Source: JAFGJQ01 sp964586145
GTDB taxonomy: Bacteria > Planctomycetota > Phycisphaerae > UBA1845
Reading direction: 5' to 3'
Assembly (NCBI GenBank): GCA_964586145.1
Contig: CAZPHH010000008.1
Location: 1 to 64,000 of the forward strand
Length of the DNA: 64,000 nt
Positions 43,188 through 52,635 of the stretch are shown here, piece after piece (position 1 is the stretch's first letter; each line of letters opens with the position of its first letter). Both the position numbers and the translations under genes were made by a program. The notes beneath the pieces were generated by a model. It searched no databases. It saw nothing but the letters and a program-made list of their open reading frames with translations, and had not been told where the DNA came from.

Positions 43188-45461
43188 CTACGGGCGGGCA
43201 AACCGCTGCTGAAGAACGGCGAAGTCGCGCAGGTCCACGTGGGTGTCGGCGTCGTAGTCGCAGGCCTCGTGGCCGTTGCCGGGGGCCACGGTGTCCACCG
43301 GGCCGGTGAGGGCGGCCACCCAGAACAGGTAGTCGGCTTCGTCGATCAGGCTGTCGGCGTTGAAATCGCCGTAGCCGGGGGAGCGGGCCAGCCGGAAACC
43401 GATGTTGTTCTCCGCGTAGTACCGGGCGCTCGTGATGACGCGGAGGGTGTTGGTCGCCCACTTGGGATCGCTGCTGATCCAGCGTCCTCCGCGAACCACG
43501 CGATAGGTCGAGCCCCACGGGCTTTCCAGCGCGGTGTCCGTCATCCATTCCGCCACGTTGCCGCACATGTCGTACAGGCCGTAGCGGTTGCGGGTGTCTC
43601 GCGTCGGTGTGCTGTCGGCGAGGGTGTTCACTCCGTCATAGAAGCCGACGGGCCGGGTCTCGTGGAAGGGGTACGGGAACCCATGGTTGCCGAGGTTCGC
43701 GTCGGCCGGATCGATGGTGTCGGCGCCGCATCCGAAAATCCAGTGGTCGGGCTGAATGGTTTCGTAGTCGCCGGGGCCGTTTCGCACGGTATCCGGGGCG
43801 TCGGGGTCGAAGGCGGCCGCCTTGTACCATTCATTGTAGGGAGCCGCATCCATGTTCCACGAATGCGCGACGCCGGGTCCGCCGTTGTCGTAGTTGTAGC
43901 CGTCCATGGGCAGGCGGAACCCGCGGTAGTTGCGCACGAGGTCGAGCCGCTCCACGTCCGTCAGGCCGTTGACCGCCCAGTTCGAGGCGGTGATGGGGTA
44001 CCACTGCTCCTTGCTGCCGCCCTCGTGATAGCAGACCTCGGCGGCCGGGAGGCCGTGGTCGATGGTCAGCCAGTTGCAGAATTTCGCCGCGCCGAACCAG
44101 CTCACCGTGCCCACGGGGTGGTGCTCGAAGCCGGTCATGACGACGAAGCGGCTTCCGATCGGCGCGAGGGGGTTGTACGTGATCTTGGAGTCCGGGACGT
44201 CGGACGTTTTGTACAGGGTCCGGTCGTACCATTCCGACCCCGGTGGGAATCCCGTCACGTCCATCATGTACACGTCGCCGTTCGACGGGTCGAACCACAT
44301 GTTCGTGCAGCGGGGATCGCCGGGGTCGGTCTGCTGCCGCCACTGGGCGTCGTTGAGAAACGTGCAGTACTGGGCGTTGGTGATTTCGTATTTGCCGATG
44401 TCGAACGTGTAGGTGGGTCCGTCGACCTGATAGTCGGTTCCCGGGATGGTGACCATGTCCGGTGCGATTGGGGCCCGTATCGCCAGCACGTGCCCGCTCG
44501 TGTTCCCGGTTTCGAAGACCAGCCAGTTGTTGACCATCTCGAAGTATGCCGGTGAGAGAGACAGGGCCGGATCGCCCAGTGCCTGGCGGATTTCGTCGTT
44601 CGTCGTCAGCGTGCTGACACGTCCGCGGCGATCTATCTTGATAATCGAGGCTGAGTAGATTTCGTACGAGTACATGTTGTCCATGGCGTCGATGCCGAGC
44701 CCGTACAGGCCGACGTGAGTCTGGCCGGTGTGCGCCATGATCGCGTCGCCTCGAGCGATCGGCACCAGCGCGGCCGCCGTTTCGTCCCAGCGATACATGC
44801 CGCGGTTTGCGTCAAAGCCGGTGTTGGCCCGGACGACCACGATCAACTCGCCGGCGGAGTTCAGGACCATTTCGGAAGCGGGACCCGTGCCCCCGACGGC
44901 CTGGAAGGCGGCGTAGGGGACGTATTCCTCTTCGACGGCCGGACTCACCGTGAGATCGATGCGGTTGACCGTCTGCTGCAATCCGGTCCACTGGTTCTTG
45001 TAGTAGGCGTAGGCGCTGTCGGAGGGCAGCCCGCCGGCGGGAAACGTTGGGGCGTACGGTACGAGCAGCACGGACGGCGTCTGTCCGGCTGCGCCCGGCG
45101 TGACTTCCAGGACAACGTCGTCGCCCATTTCCGCGATCAGGTACGTTCCCCGAGCCGCCGAGTACCCGCACGCGATGGGCGAGGGAGCTGCCGTCTGACC
45201 CCAGTTCACGCGGGGCACGAGCACCGTGCCGGTGTTGGCCGCGCGCTCCCACTCGAGAACCACGCCACCAGATCCTCCGCAGGCGATCGCCAGCGTGCCG
45301 GAGACCGGGTTGTAGGCGAGCGAGTCGGGTCGTACGAGCGTGCCGGGCGCTCCGGCCGCGGTGTGGATGTCGTTCTGATGGGCCCAGACGATCACGTCGT
45401 TCGCCGACACCGAGCCCGCACAGAGGCCGACCACCAATGCCGCGTAGAATCCTCGTCTCAT
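43188..45461 (-). CDS. exported propeller - FGE-sulfatase domain - dockerin fusion
   Basis: 757 residues. After a signal peptide (ends GSVSA) comes a beta-propeller-like region (about 21-340). From about 345 there is a formylglycine-generating-enzyme/sulfatase-modifying domain: GKYEITNAQYCTFLND, GTVSWFGAAKFCNWL, GLYDMCGNVAEWM, VRGGRW and NIGFRLAR. The tail (about 700-757) has two dockerin-like loops, DFNADSLIDEADYLFW and CDYDADTHVDLRDF. True FGE needs a specific Cys pair; several Cys are present, but the pair was not verified. The domain may be a non-enzymatic binding fold. AAGGAGC precedes the ATG. Confidence 0.85.
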   Translation of the reverse strand: MRRGFYAALVVGLCAGSVSANDVIVWAHQNDIHTAAGAPGTLVRPDSLAYNPVSGTLAIACGGSGGVVLEWERAANTGTVLVPRVNWGQTAAPSPIACGYSAARGTYLIAEMGDDVVLEVTPGAAGQTPSVLLVPYAPTFPAGGLPSDSAYAYYKNQWTGLQQTVNRIDLTVSPAVEEEYVPYAAFQAVGGTGPASEMVLNSAGELIVVVRANTGFDANRGMYRWDETAAALVPIARGDAIMAHTGQTHVGLYGLGIDAMDNMYSYEIYSASIIKIDRRGRVSTLTTNDEIRQALGDPALSLSPAYFEMVNNWLVFETGNTSGHVLAIRAPIAPDMVTIPGTDYQVDGPTYTFDIGKYEITNAQYCTFLNDAQWRQQTDPGDPRCTNMWFDPSNGDVYMMDVTGFPPGSEWYDRTLYKTSDVPDSKITYNPLAPIGSRFVVMTGFEHHPVGTVSWFGAAKFCNWLTIDHGLPAAEVCYHEGGSKEQWYPITASNWAVNGLTDVERLDLVRNYRGFRLPMDGYNYDNGGPGVAHSWNMDAAPYNEWYKAAAFDPDAPDTVRNGPGDYETIQPDHWIFGCGADTIDPADANLGNHGFPYPFHETRPVGFYDGVNTLADSTPTRDTRNRYGLYDMCGNVAEWMTDTALESPWGSTYRVVRGGRWISSDPKWATNTLRVITSARYYAENNIGFRLARSPGYGDFNADSLIDEADYLFWVAALTGPVDTVAPGNGHEACDYDADTHVDLRDFAVLQQRFARP

Positions 45462-45989
45462 CGCTCTGCTCCTTTACACTCCGCGCCCCGATGGCCAGCA
45501 CGCCGACGTGGAACCGTCTGGTCGACGGAGCTGAGATATGCGCAGACACGTCTTCCACGCATCGTCTCGGGGAGACATCCCGGCGGCTCCGCGGATCAAA
45601 AGTGCTCAATTATCGGCCGACGCGGGCACGGCCGACCCGATGAGCCAGACCGCCCGATTCCACGCTGATCGGCGCGATACAGCCATTATACCGGTAAGGC
45701 GTTCCCAATACGAGCCCGGATCCGCCCGAGACAGAGGAGGGAACTCGTCGTGGAGGCGACGTGACGACCATGGCTTCAAGAAGCCAGGCGGATGCGATGG
45801 CCGCGAGATCCGCAAACCCGGTTTCCTCGACCATTCCTGTCACGCGGGATCGGGCAGGTCCGGAGTCGGACTTGCCGGGGGGACGGTCCATGCGGTATAC
45901 AGGATCGGGCAGCACTGGCCGGCCAGGAGGCAACAATCGCCGGCTGAACCTCGGTTGATCCATGCCATTCCAGGACGGAGGCCGTCGTC
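45462..45989. other. divergent intergenic region with a TATAAT box
   Basis: 528 bp between two divergent genes. A perfect minus-strand -10 TATAAT (45685-45690) would give the FGE-like gene a leader of about 215 nt; its -35 is poor. No supported gene. Confidence 0.4.
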
Positions 45990-46574
45990 ATGTCCGCCGA
46001 ATCTGAGTTTGCGTATCATCGTGGTCGTGTTGATGCCGCCCAGCGGGAGGCCGGGCGATTCATCGTTCTGCTTGCCCTCTTCGTGTTTGCGGTGGGGGAC
46101 AAGTTCGAGCCGCTTCAGCAGGGGGCCAGCTTCTGGATGATGACGGCACTGGTCTGGACGCCCGAGACCCGTGTTTGGGAGCCGGCCGAGCTTTCCTGGT
46201 TGACGCAGGAAGTGCTCGAACCCCCCGAGGAGTTCGTGATCACGCCGTCCCCCGTGCCGCCGGGCGCAGAGGATAGCCAGGACGTCGTGGACACAGGACG
46301 ATACGTGCTGACACGGATGGGACCGAGAGCCTCCGGGCATCGACTCACCCGCGAGATCTACCCGACGAGCTACTCCGTGCTCTTCGTCGCAGGCAGTCTC
46401 ATCGTCTGGGGATGCTTATACCAATCCGCGCGACAGCACCACGTCCAGGCATCCACGTGGCTCGACAGAGTGCCGGAGCCAAAGCCGCGTCTGCGTGTCT
46501 GGGCAGGTGTCCGGACCGCAATGCTGGTCGTTCTGCTCGTCGTCCTGATCGAATTGGTGGTCTTCCTGGCATAG
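45990..46574 (+). CDS. uncharacterised membrane protein, 194 aa
   Basis: Three hydrophobic segments (FIVLLALFVFAVG near residue 27, SYSVLFVAGSLIVWGCLY near 130, and the C-terminal AMLVVLLVVLIELVVFLA) frame a polar, Pro-rich loop of about 70 residues. GGAGG 9 nt before the ATG. It stands alone on the plus strand amid the minus-strand exported-protein genes. No family recognised. Confidence 0.55.
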   Translation: MSAESEFAYHRGRVDAAQREAGRFIVLLALFVFAVGDKFEPLQQGASFWMMTALVWTPETRVWEPAELSWLTQEVLEPPEEFVITPSPVPPGAEDSQDVVDTGRYVLTRMGPRASGHRLTREIYPTSYSVLFVAGSLIVWGCLYQSARQHHVQASTWLDRVPEPKPRLRVWAGVRTAMLVVLLVVLIELVVFLA

Positions 46575-46731
46575 GCTGACGCGTGGCAAGCATGGGAGTG
46601 TCCTGCCTGATGGCGGTGACCAACGTCCTCCCTGCAACGACGAGCGGCAGGCCGGCACGTCGGTTCCGCGAACGGACCTTCCGGAGCCGGATCGGGGCAC
46701 AGAGCTGGTTTGTTGCGGGACGATGTGCCGG
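46575..46731. other. gap between convergent genes
   Basis: 157 bp with no convincing hairpin terminator or gene. Confidence 0.3.
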
Positions 46732-47523
46732 CTAATCGTCCTGATTCTTCACGTTGATCTGGCAATGCCCGGCCGCGTAGTACCCGATCCAGTACTTGGC
46801 CGACCCCTTTTTCTTGCCTCCGATCATCCGGTGTGGCGGTATGCGGTCGTCCTGTGGCACAGAATACCCATCGCCCTCAAAGGGGCCCATGCAGGCCCTT
46901 TCACCGGGGTATTTGAAGTAGTTGTCCCACACCAGCGGGTTTTTCACCGCAGCGGTGTGTTTTCGGTTCAGCCAATCCAGATTGTAGACGAGCGGATTCG
47001 GGTCTTTGTTGGTTGGAGACAGCACCGCACTGCTGTTCTGCCGGTACAGGTACGTGTTGCCGTAGTTTTTCCACTCGTGCTGGCGTGTAGGCAGTCCCGG
47101 GTTGGCCGGGCAGATCCAGACTTGGCTGTCGGCCGCCAGGTAAACTGGTTTGGACCCCTTGCGATACCGAGCCATGCCGTTCGGCATCACCTGAGGCGAC
47201 GAGCCCGCCTCCAACATACCCTGCACGCCCCAGGCTTCCGGTGGTTCGCCCGGGTCGAGCTGCCGTCCGGGGGCGATCCGAAAGGTGTAGGCTCCCATGC
47301 CCAGGTAGTCGGGAAGCTCCTGGCAGTTGGAGTCGGCGTACGTCACCAGGCCCAGGCCGATGGCTCGCAGGTTGGCCATGCACTTGACTTTCTTGGCCTG
47401 GTCGCGTGCAGATCGCAGTGACGGCAGTAGAATCGCGATCAGCAAGGCAATGATCGACACGACCACAAGCAACTCAATCAGGGTGAACGCCCCATGGGCT
47501 GTGCGGCTGCGTAGGTGACTCAT
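46732..47523 (-). CDS. planctomycete-type pseudopilin
   Basis: 263 residues. Prepilin signal: a short leader ending in Gly-Ala, then FTLIELLVVVSIIALLIAIL, with Glu at +5. The globular part has DSNCQELPDYLGMGAY and VWICPANPG and ends in a polar, His-containing region. Probably processed by prepilin peptidase and exported by a type II secretion-like system. AGGGAGA 8 nt upstream. It follows the dockerin-type gene by 108 bp in the same order as at 14-16 kb. Confidence 0.83.
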   Translation of the reverse strand: MSHLRSRTAHGAFTLIELLVVVSIIALLIAILLPSLRSARDQAKKVKCMANLRAIGLGLVTYADSNCQELPDYLGMGAYTFRIAPGRQLDPGEPPEAWGVQGMLEAGSSPQVMPNGMARYRKGSKPVYLAADSQVWICPANPGLPTRQHEWKNYGNTYLYRQNSSAVLSPTNKDPNPLVYNLDWLNRKHTAAVKNPLVWDNYFKYPGERACMGPFEGDGYSVPQDDRIPPHRMIGGKKKGSAKYWIGYYAAGHCQINVKNQDD

Positions 47524-47631
47524 CTGAAGTTTCTCCCTGGCCGATAGACCAATCGCATTTCCTCTGGACGCCTCCGCCGTGGCCCCCCGGGTCCGCCTGC
47601 CTCCAGCCGGGATGCGCATTCAACATCCGTC

Positions 47632-49791
47632 TTAGCGACCCGGTCCCAGCAAGAACTTCGCAAACGATCTGTAGTCTTCCCAATCCACGTCTTCGTCGTA
47701 ATCCACGTCACAGCGAGAGCAGTCTTCCTCGCCTTCCTCGGGTGCCTGGCTCAGATCCGCGCCGAAGCACCGCTGGAGCATGGCATAGTCCGCCAGGTCT
47801 GCGGCGAAGTCGGCGTTCAGGTCCCCGTAGTCCTGGGTGTTGAGGTCCACCTTGTACACCGTGTTCGACTCGACGAAGTTGAACGTCAGCAGCTCGTGGC
47901 CTCGGATAACGAAGTTGTTCAACCCGCGCGGGCTCTGGCCCAGGCCCAGGGCTGCCATAATCTCAGGCTTCGTGGCGATCTCGATGATGTGATCGGCCGG
48001 GTCGTTGGCCGGCGCCTTCCAGACGGACCGCGTCTGATTGTCGGCCCAGTACACCGTGCCCATCGGGTCGATCGCCAACCCGAGGAACTGCACCTTGTTC
48101 GAGGCGCCGTAATAGCCCGTCAGGTCCAGGGCCCCGGTGGCGACGTACTCCGCGACAATTTCCTCGCTGGTCAGGAAGGGATGCAGGGCGAGTCCGTCCT
48201 CCGTCCACAACAGGTCGTCGCTTTCGCCTTCGCTGAACCAAATCCGCCCCTGCGCATCGGAGGCGACTTGTGCGCTGGCGATGCCGCTCTGCTCCGGGTC
48301 GTAGGTGTAGACTCCGGGGGGCAGCGGGTCAACCCACACCAATTCGATCTGGTCGACGAAGAACTCGTCCTGCGCATCGCCGGCCGTGTTCGTGAGGACG
48401 AAATCGCCGATCGTTGAGATACCGAACGAACTCACCGGCACCTGAACGAACGCCCAGGCGCCCGCAGGCGGGGCAGGAACCACTACCGCCGCGCCCGGGT
48501 TTCCAAGGTCGTCGTACAGGTTCAGCGTCATCGACTGGCCGCCTGTCGTTCCTCCATGAATGTAGAACTCCAGGTAGGTGTAGTGCGTCGCGTCGCGCGG
48601 CAGCTCGCCATTGTCGACCCGGTATGTTGCGTGCAGCCGGAAGACCGCCGACGCATCGTCGAAGGTGACGGAGATGGATTTGGCACTTCCATCCCACGTG
48701 GGCGACGTGTTGTCCTTGTTCACCGTTGTGTCCACGGATTGATCGGACCAGTTGCCGATATAGCCATCCAGGTAGATCGCATCGGTGTCGGGATGGATGG
48801 GGAAACGCCGTCCGGAATCCACAAGCGACTGGACATAGCTGGCCATTCTGTCTTGCGACACGAAGACGGAGAATGTTTCCCTCTGTTGCGTGTCCACCGC
48901 AAGAAGGTGACCTGTGATGATGTCGCCGATGTAGTAGGTCAGCCCGTCCGGCGAGAGACCACCCGGGTTGTGTGCCTTGGGGCCTCGGGTGAGGTCCTCG
49001 GCGTAGTAGCTCAGGTTCTGACGGAACGTCTGCAGCGTCAGCCACGGCTGCATCTTGAGGATGTAGGTCAGGTCGTTGCTCTGTGCCGGCGAGCCCGGCC
49101 ACAGCGGGTCGCGGTCAAGCCGCACGGTGTTGTCGTTGACGATCTCCGTTATCGTGTAGGTGCCGGAATAGATTTCCGCCGTGTAGAACAGTGGATACAG
49201 CGTGAGCTGATCCCCGACGCAAACCCCTGTCTGCAAAAAGCCGCTGCTGCCGGAAATCTGTGAGTCTACGAGCAGGTAGTTGCCGCCGCTGTTGGACACC
49301 GTCACGCCGCTCGGGCGGATGGGGGACCCATTCGGAAGATCGGGATCAAACAGAATGAGATCACGCTCCGTCTCGACGCGGATACCGCCGCTGAACGGAT
49401 CCCTCAGATTCGAGATGCATCCGATGAAGTACTTCTCGTTCAACGGGTTGAACTTCATGCCCCACGCGTTGTACGACAGCGAGTAGGACGCGTACCCGTC
49501 GCGGCCGAAGAACTCGATCTGAGACGAGTTCATCAGCACGCCACCGACGAGGCCCCACGGCTCCACCGTGTCGTCCAGCACGTGACTCCAGCGGAGGTCC
49601 TTGCCCGAGCCGTAACCGGTCGTGATGAACTCATTGGGGTTCCGCAGGGGGTTGTAGTCGAAGCAGGAGAAGTAGTTGTTCCCGATGGTGTACGCATGGG
49701 GAATCACGATCGCCACGTCACCCCGAACGGCCCCGCCCGACAGACCCACAATGCCGGCCAACGCGGCCCAAACCACTCGGCTCCGTACCAT
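47632..49791 (-). CDS. exported propeller/carbohydrate-binding-like protein with dockerin-like tail
   Basis: 719 residues. A signal peptide (MVRSRVVWAALAGIVGLSGG) begins the chain. The N-terminal part is beta-rich. Residues about 370-500 look like a galactose-binding jelly-roll that ends FFVDQIELVWVDP. A propeller part follows with FSEGESDDLLWTEDGLALH and LTSEEIVAEY, matching the repeat of the PEP-CTERM neighbour. The tail has DLNADFAADLADYAML and CDVDYDEDVDWEDYRSF. AAGGAGC 9 nt before the ATG. A perfect TATAAT at 49998-50003 (minus) may drive it, with a leader of about 200 nt. Confidence 0.82.
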   Translation of the reverse strand: MVRSRVVWAALAGIVGLSGGAVRGDVAIVIPHAYTIGNNYFSCFDYNPLRNPNEFITTGYGSGKDLRWSHVLDDTVEPWGLVGGVLMNSSQIEFFGRDGYASYSLSYNAWGMKFNPLNEKYFIGCISNLRDPFSGGIRVETERDLILFDPDLPNGSPIRPSGVTVSNSGGNYLLVDSQISGSSGFLQTGVCVGDQLTLYPLFYTAEIYSGTYTITEIVNDNTVRLDRDPLWPGSPAQSNDLTYILKMQPWLTLQTFRQNLSYYAEDLTRGPKAHNPGGLSPDGLTYYIGDIITGHLLAVDTQQRETFSVFVSQDRMASYVQSLVDSGRRFPIHPDTDAIYLDGYIGNWSDQSVDTTVNKDNTSPTWDGSAKSISVTFDDASAVFRLHATYRVDNGELPRDATHYTYLEFYIHGGTTGGQSMTLNLYDDLGNPGAAVVVPAPPAGAWAFVQVPVSSFGISTIGDFVLTNTAGDAQDEFFVDQIELVWVDPLPPGVYTYDPEQSGIASAQVASDAQGRIWFSEGESDDLLWTEDGLALHPFLTSEEIVAEYVATGALDLTGYYGASNKVQFLGLAIDPMGTVYWADNQTRSVWKAPANDPADHIIEIATKPEIMAALGLGQSPRGLNNFVIRGHELLTFNFVESNTVYKVDLNTQDYGDLNADFAADLADYAMLQRCFGADLSQAPEEGEEDCSRCDVDYDEDVDWEDYRSFAKFLLGPGR

Positions 49792-50277
49792 GATCGGATG
49801 CTCCTTCCTATCTGCCTGCTGTGTTCGCTCGCTCACCGCGCGATGACCAGAACCGTGCGAACATGGGTGCTTCACCCGCGGCTTCACTTCTGCGCAACGG
49901 CCCCGAGTGCCTGCACGACGAATGCGGACAAGCAGCCCGCCCCAGCATACGTGCGACCGCGACCCGCGCGACCGCCTCCTTCACCGCTATGATCGCCATT
50001 ATAGACGAACTCGCATTCCAGACGAAAGCCTAATTTGGTCATGAGAAATGGTTTATGCGGCATGTCCGCTCTTGGATTGGCTACGATTATCGGGTCCGAG
50101 TCGCACTGCAAGGCAATATTATTCAACCTGACTGAATTCAGCGTGCCCAGACCGAGAATCCACAACGCCATCGCTCGCGAGCACGCCGCCTTGGGGATAG
50201 CATGGGCTCGGAGTGTCGGACCCGCGACCCGATTTGCCCGCGGGCGGAGGACGCATACTCAGGTGGTGAGACTGCGG
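49792..50277. other. divergent intergenic region, AT-richer core
   Basis: 486 bp. The 49985-50150 core is clearly AT-richer than its surroundings and holds minus-strand TATAAT (49998-50003). No clear plus-strand promoter for the operon starting at 50278 was found. Longer upstream starts for that gene are open but lack an export signal. Confidence 0.4.
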
Positions 50278-52635
50278 ATGCGACATCGGCGAAGACCACG
50301 ACTAGCCGCTTGGTGGGTGCAGGTGAGGCGATGGCCCCTGGCTCTGATGGCAGGGATTCTCGGCGTTTGCCCCTCTGCGTCCCTGGCGGGCGAAGGGACC
50401 GAGATCGCCTTGCGGCTTATCGACGGCAGACCCTGCGCCCGGTGCGTCATTGCCTGCGGGGATCGGTCCATACCGGCCAACGTCACGTTTGACTTGGGGT
50501 CGCGGGCGGCGGTGCTGGTCCACGACCGGACGGCCAAGCTGCTGGGCGTGGACGTGGCCCGCACCGTCGAACTGCGGTTCGGGGACCTGGTGATGCCGAA
50601 CCTGCAGGCCGTGGCCGTCGGGCTGACGGAGCTGGAAGCGTTGACCCGGGATCACGCGGCGGAACTGGGCGAGCTTCCGGCCGTCGCCATCGTCGGGATG
50701 CCGGCGTTCAAAGGGTACACGCCGCAACTGGACCTCGCCGCCGGCGTGCTGCGGCTGCTGCCGGCGATCGACCCGGGGGGTGACTGGTCGTCGGCGGGCG
50801 TCGGGCTGGGCAATGAGAAACGGATCACGCTGGCCTACGAGGAGCAGGGGCACGGGCACTGGCTGTCGGCCGTGGTGCCGGACGACGGGGAGGGGTTCAA
50901 GCTGCGGGTCCGATTCAGCACGGGCCGGCACGATACGCTGATCGACGGCACGGTGGCGGACCTGGCCGGCGCCCCGGGCGGCGACCTGGAAACACTCAAC
51001 GCAGGGCCGATCAACATCGCCCGATACGTGGCCCTGCGGCCGGAAGACCTGACGCAGATTCCGGCGCCGCACCCGGACGTCATGCTGGGCACGGGCCTGC
51101 TGAGTCACTTTCAGGTGACCATTGACCCGGCCAACCGTCGGATGGCATTTGAGCCCGTGCGAGAGCCGGTATTCCCCACGCAGGAGCGGGAGTACTTCAA
51201 GGCTCGCGTGGAGGAGGACGCGGGCGCCATCGAGCAGTTCGTCGAGAAGCACCCCGCGTCACGGCTGGCGGGCGAGGCGGCGATTGAGTTGCTGACGCTG
51301 CGTCTGGACGCGTACCCGCCGGATGAACAGGCGATCCGCCGGGCCGTGCGGCATCGGGCGAACGCGGCGCGGGCGGAGCGTCGAGCGGAAACGATGGTGG
51401 AGCTGGCCGACGCTCTGCTGAACGGCGAACGTGACGACCGGCTGGCCCTGGCTTCGTACGTGCTGGAAGTCGGGCTGGAGTACGCCCCGCTGGACATCAA
51501 CGCGCGAGCGTCGCATCTGCTGCACGCCCGATTGGGATACGTGGCCCTGCAACGGGACGATCTGAAGCAGGCGCGGCGGCACCTGCTCTCGGCGGCCTTC
51601 GGGATGCCGAAGGACCCGCAGGTGAACTTCTGGATGGGCGAGTTCTATGAGCGGTCCGGCCGGCCGATGCGGGCGTGGTCGCGCTTCGCGCAGGCGGTGC
51701 TGACGGATGACGAGGTGCCGCCGGGCGCGCTGTTGGGTCTGGATCGGCTGAACCGCGATGCCGCGTTCCGGGCGTCGTTCAGCATGAGCGATGCGGAGGA
51801 GCTGCTCGAGGGCCGGACGCTGGAGTTCCATCCGGCGGACCGGTTCGAGGCCGATGCCCGGGAGAAGCCGACCGGCCACGTGCGGCTGGTGGAATTGTTC
51901 AGTTGCGTCGACCTGCCGGATACCACCGCGCCGGAATTGGCATTCCGCGGTCTGGCGGAGTACTTCGGGGATGCGGGCGTGTCGTTCGTGCAGTATCACC
52001 TGGCCGCACCGGCCACCGACCCTCTGGTCACAGACGTCTCGGAGGCCCGGGCCCGGTTCTATGGGGTGACGGAGGCGCCGGCCGCGATCTTCGATGGGGA
52101 GACTTCGGTCGGGGCCGGCGGGTCGGCCAGGGACATCGATGCGGTGTACCGGGCGTATCGGACCGCGGCCTTGCCGGAGACGGCGATTGAGTCGCCCTGG
52201 CAGGTGGCGGGGCGTGCAACCGTATCGGGCGGCGCCATCACCGGGATGATCGAGCTGACCGGGCCGCAGGCCGGTGCGGACCTGCGTCTGCACGTGCTGC
52301 TGTGCGAGCGGCTTGTGATGGCCCCGTCGGCCAACGGCGTGCTGATGCACTACCAGGTAGCCCGGGCGGCGGCCACGCCGGCCGAGGGCCTGGCGGTCCC
52401 GGAAACCGGCGGAACGCGGCGCTTTCCGGTAAAAATCCGGTTGGCCGAATTGGCAGAGGCGCTGGAGACGGCATTGAAGCGGGATGAAGAAGCCAAGAAC
52501 GTGAAGTACCAGGTCCGGCCGACATTCGTGGATCCGTCGGCCTGCAACGTGGTGGCGTTTCTCCAGGATCGTTCGTCGAGGAAGGTTTACGCGGCGGTGA
52601 CGGTTGACGTGTCTGCCGCACCACAAGAGCCATGA
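50278..52635 (+). CDS. periplasmic protein with aspartyl-protease-like and thioredoxin-like parts
   Basis: 785 residues. An Arg-rich start and signal (WPLALMAGILGVCPSASLA) precede a region resembling two retropepsin-like lobes (FDLGSRAAVLVHDRTAKLLG, then RFSTGRHDTLIDGTVADL). The first keeps D.G, the second lacks it, so proteolysis is doubtful. Helical repeats follow (about 370-520). Residues about 535-640 resemble a thioredoxin/DUF1223-like fold (VRLVELFSCVDLPDTTAPE) without CxxC. The next gene starts inside its stop (ATGA). First gene of the MoxR/vWA operon. The start is less certain; a GTG lies 4-5 codons upstream. Confidence 0.65.
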   Translation: MRHRRRPRLAAWWVQVRRWPLALMAGILGVCPSASLAGEGTEIALRLIDGRPCARCVIACGDRSIPANVTFDLGSRAAVLVHDRTAKLLGVDVARTVELRFGDLVMPNLQAVAVGLTELEALTRDHAAELGELPAVAIVGMPAFKGYTPQLDLAAGVLRLLPAIDPGGDWSSAGVGLGNEKRITLAYEEQGHGHWLSAVVPDDGEGFKLRVRFSTGRHDTLIDGTVADLAGAPGGDLETLNAGPINIARYVALRPEDLTQIPAPHPDVMLGTGLLSHFQVTIDPANRRMAFEPVREPVFPTQEREYFKARVEEDAGAIEQFVEKHPASRLAGEAAIELLTLRLDAYPPDEQAIRRAVRHRANAARAERRAETMVELADALLNGERDDRLALASYVLEVGLEYAPLDINARASHLLHARLGYVALQRDDLKQARRHLLSAAFGMPKDPQVNFWMGEFYERSGRPMRAWSRFAQAVLTDDEVPPGALLGLDRLNRDAAFRASFSMSDAEELLEGRTLEFHPADRFEADAREKPTGHVRLVELFSCVDLPDTTAPELAFRGLAEYFGDAGVSFVQYHLAAPATDPLVTDVSEARARFYGVTEAPAAIFDGETSVGAGGSARDIDAVYRAYRTAALPETAIESPWQVAGRATVSGGAITGMIELTGPQAGADLRLHVLLCERLVMAPSANGVLMHYQVARAAATPAEGLAVPETGGTRRFPVKIRLAELAEALETALKRDEEAKNVKYQVRPTFVDPSACNVVAFLQDRSSRKVYAAVTVDVSAAPQEP

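Noticed and set aside
45538..46140. 200-codon plus-strand ORF
   Set aside because: No ribosome site, overlaps the better-supported membrane protein start, and low-quality composition.
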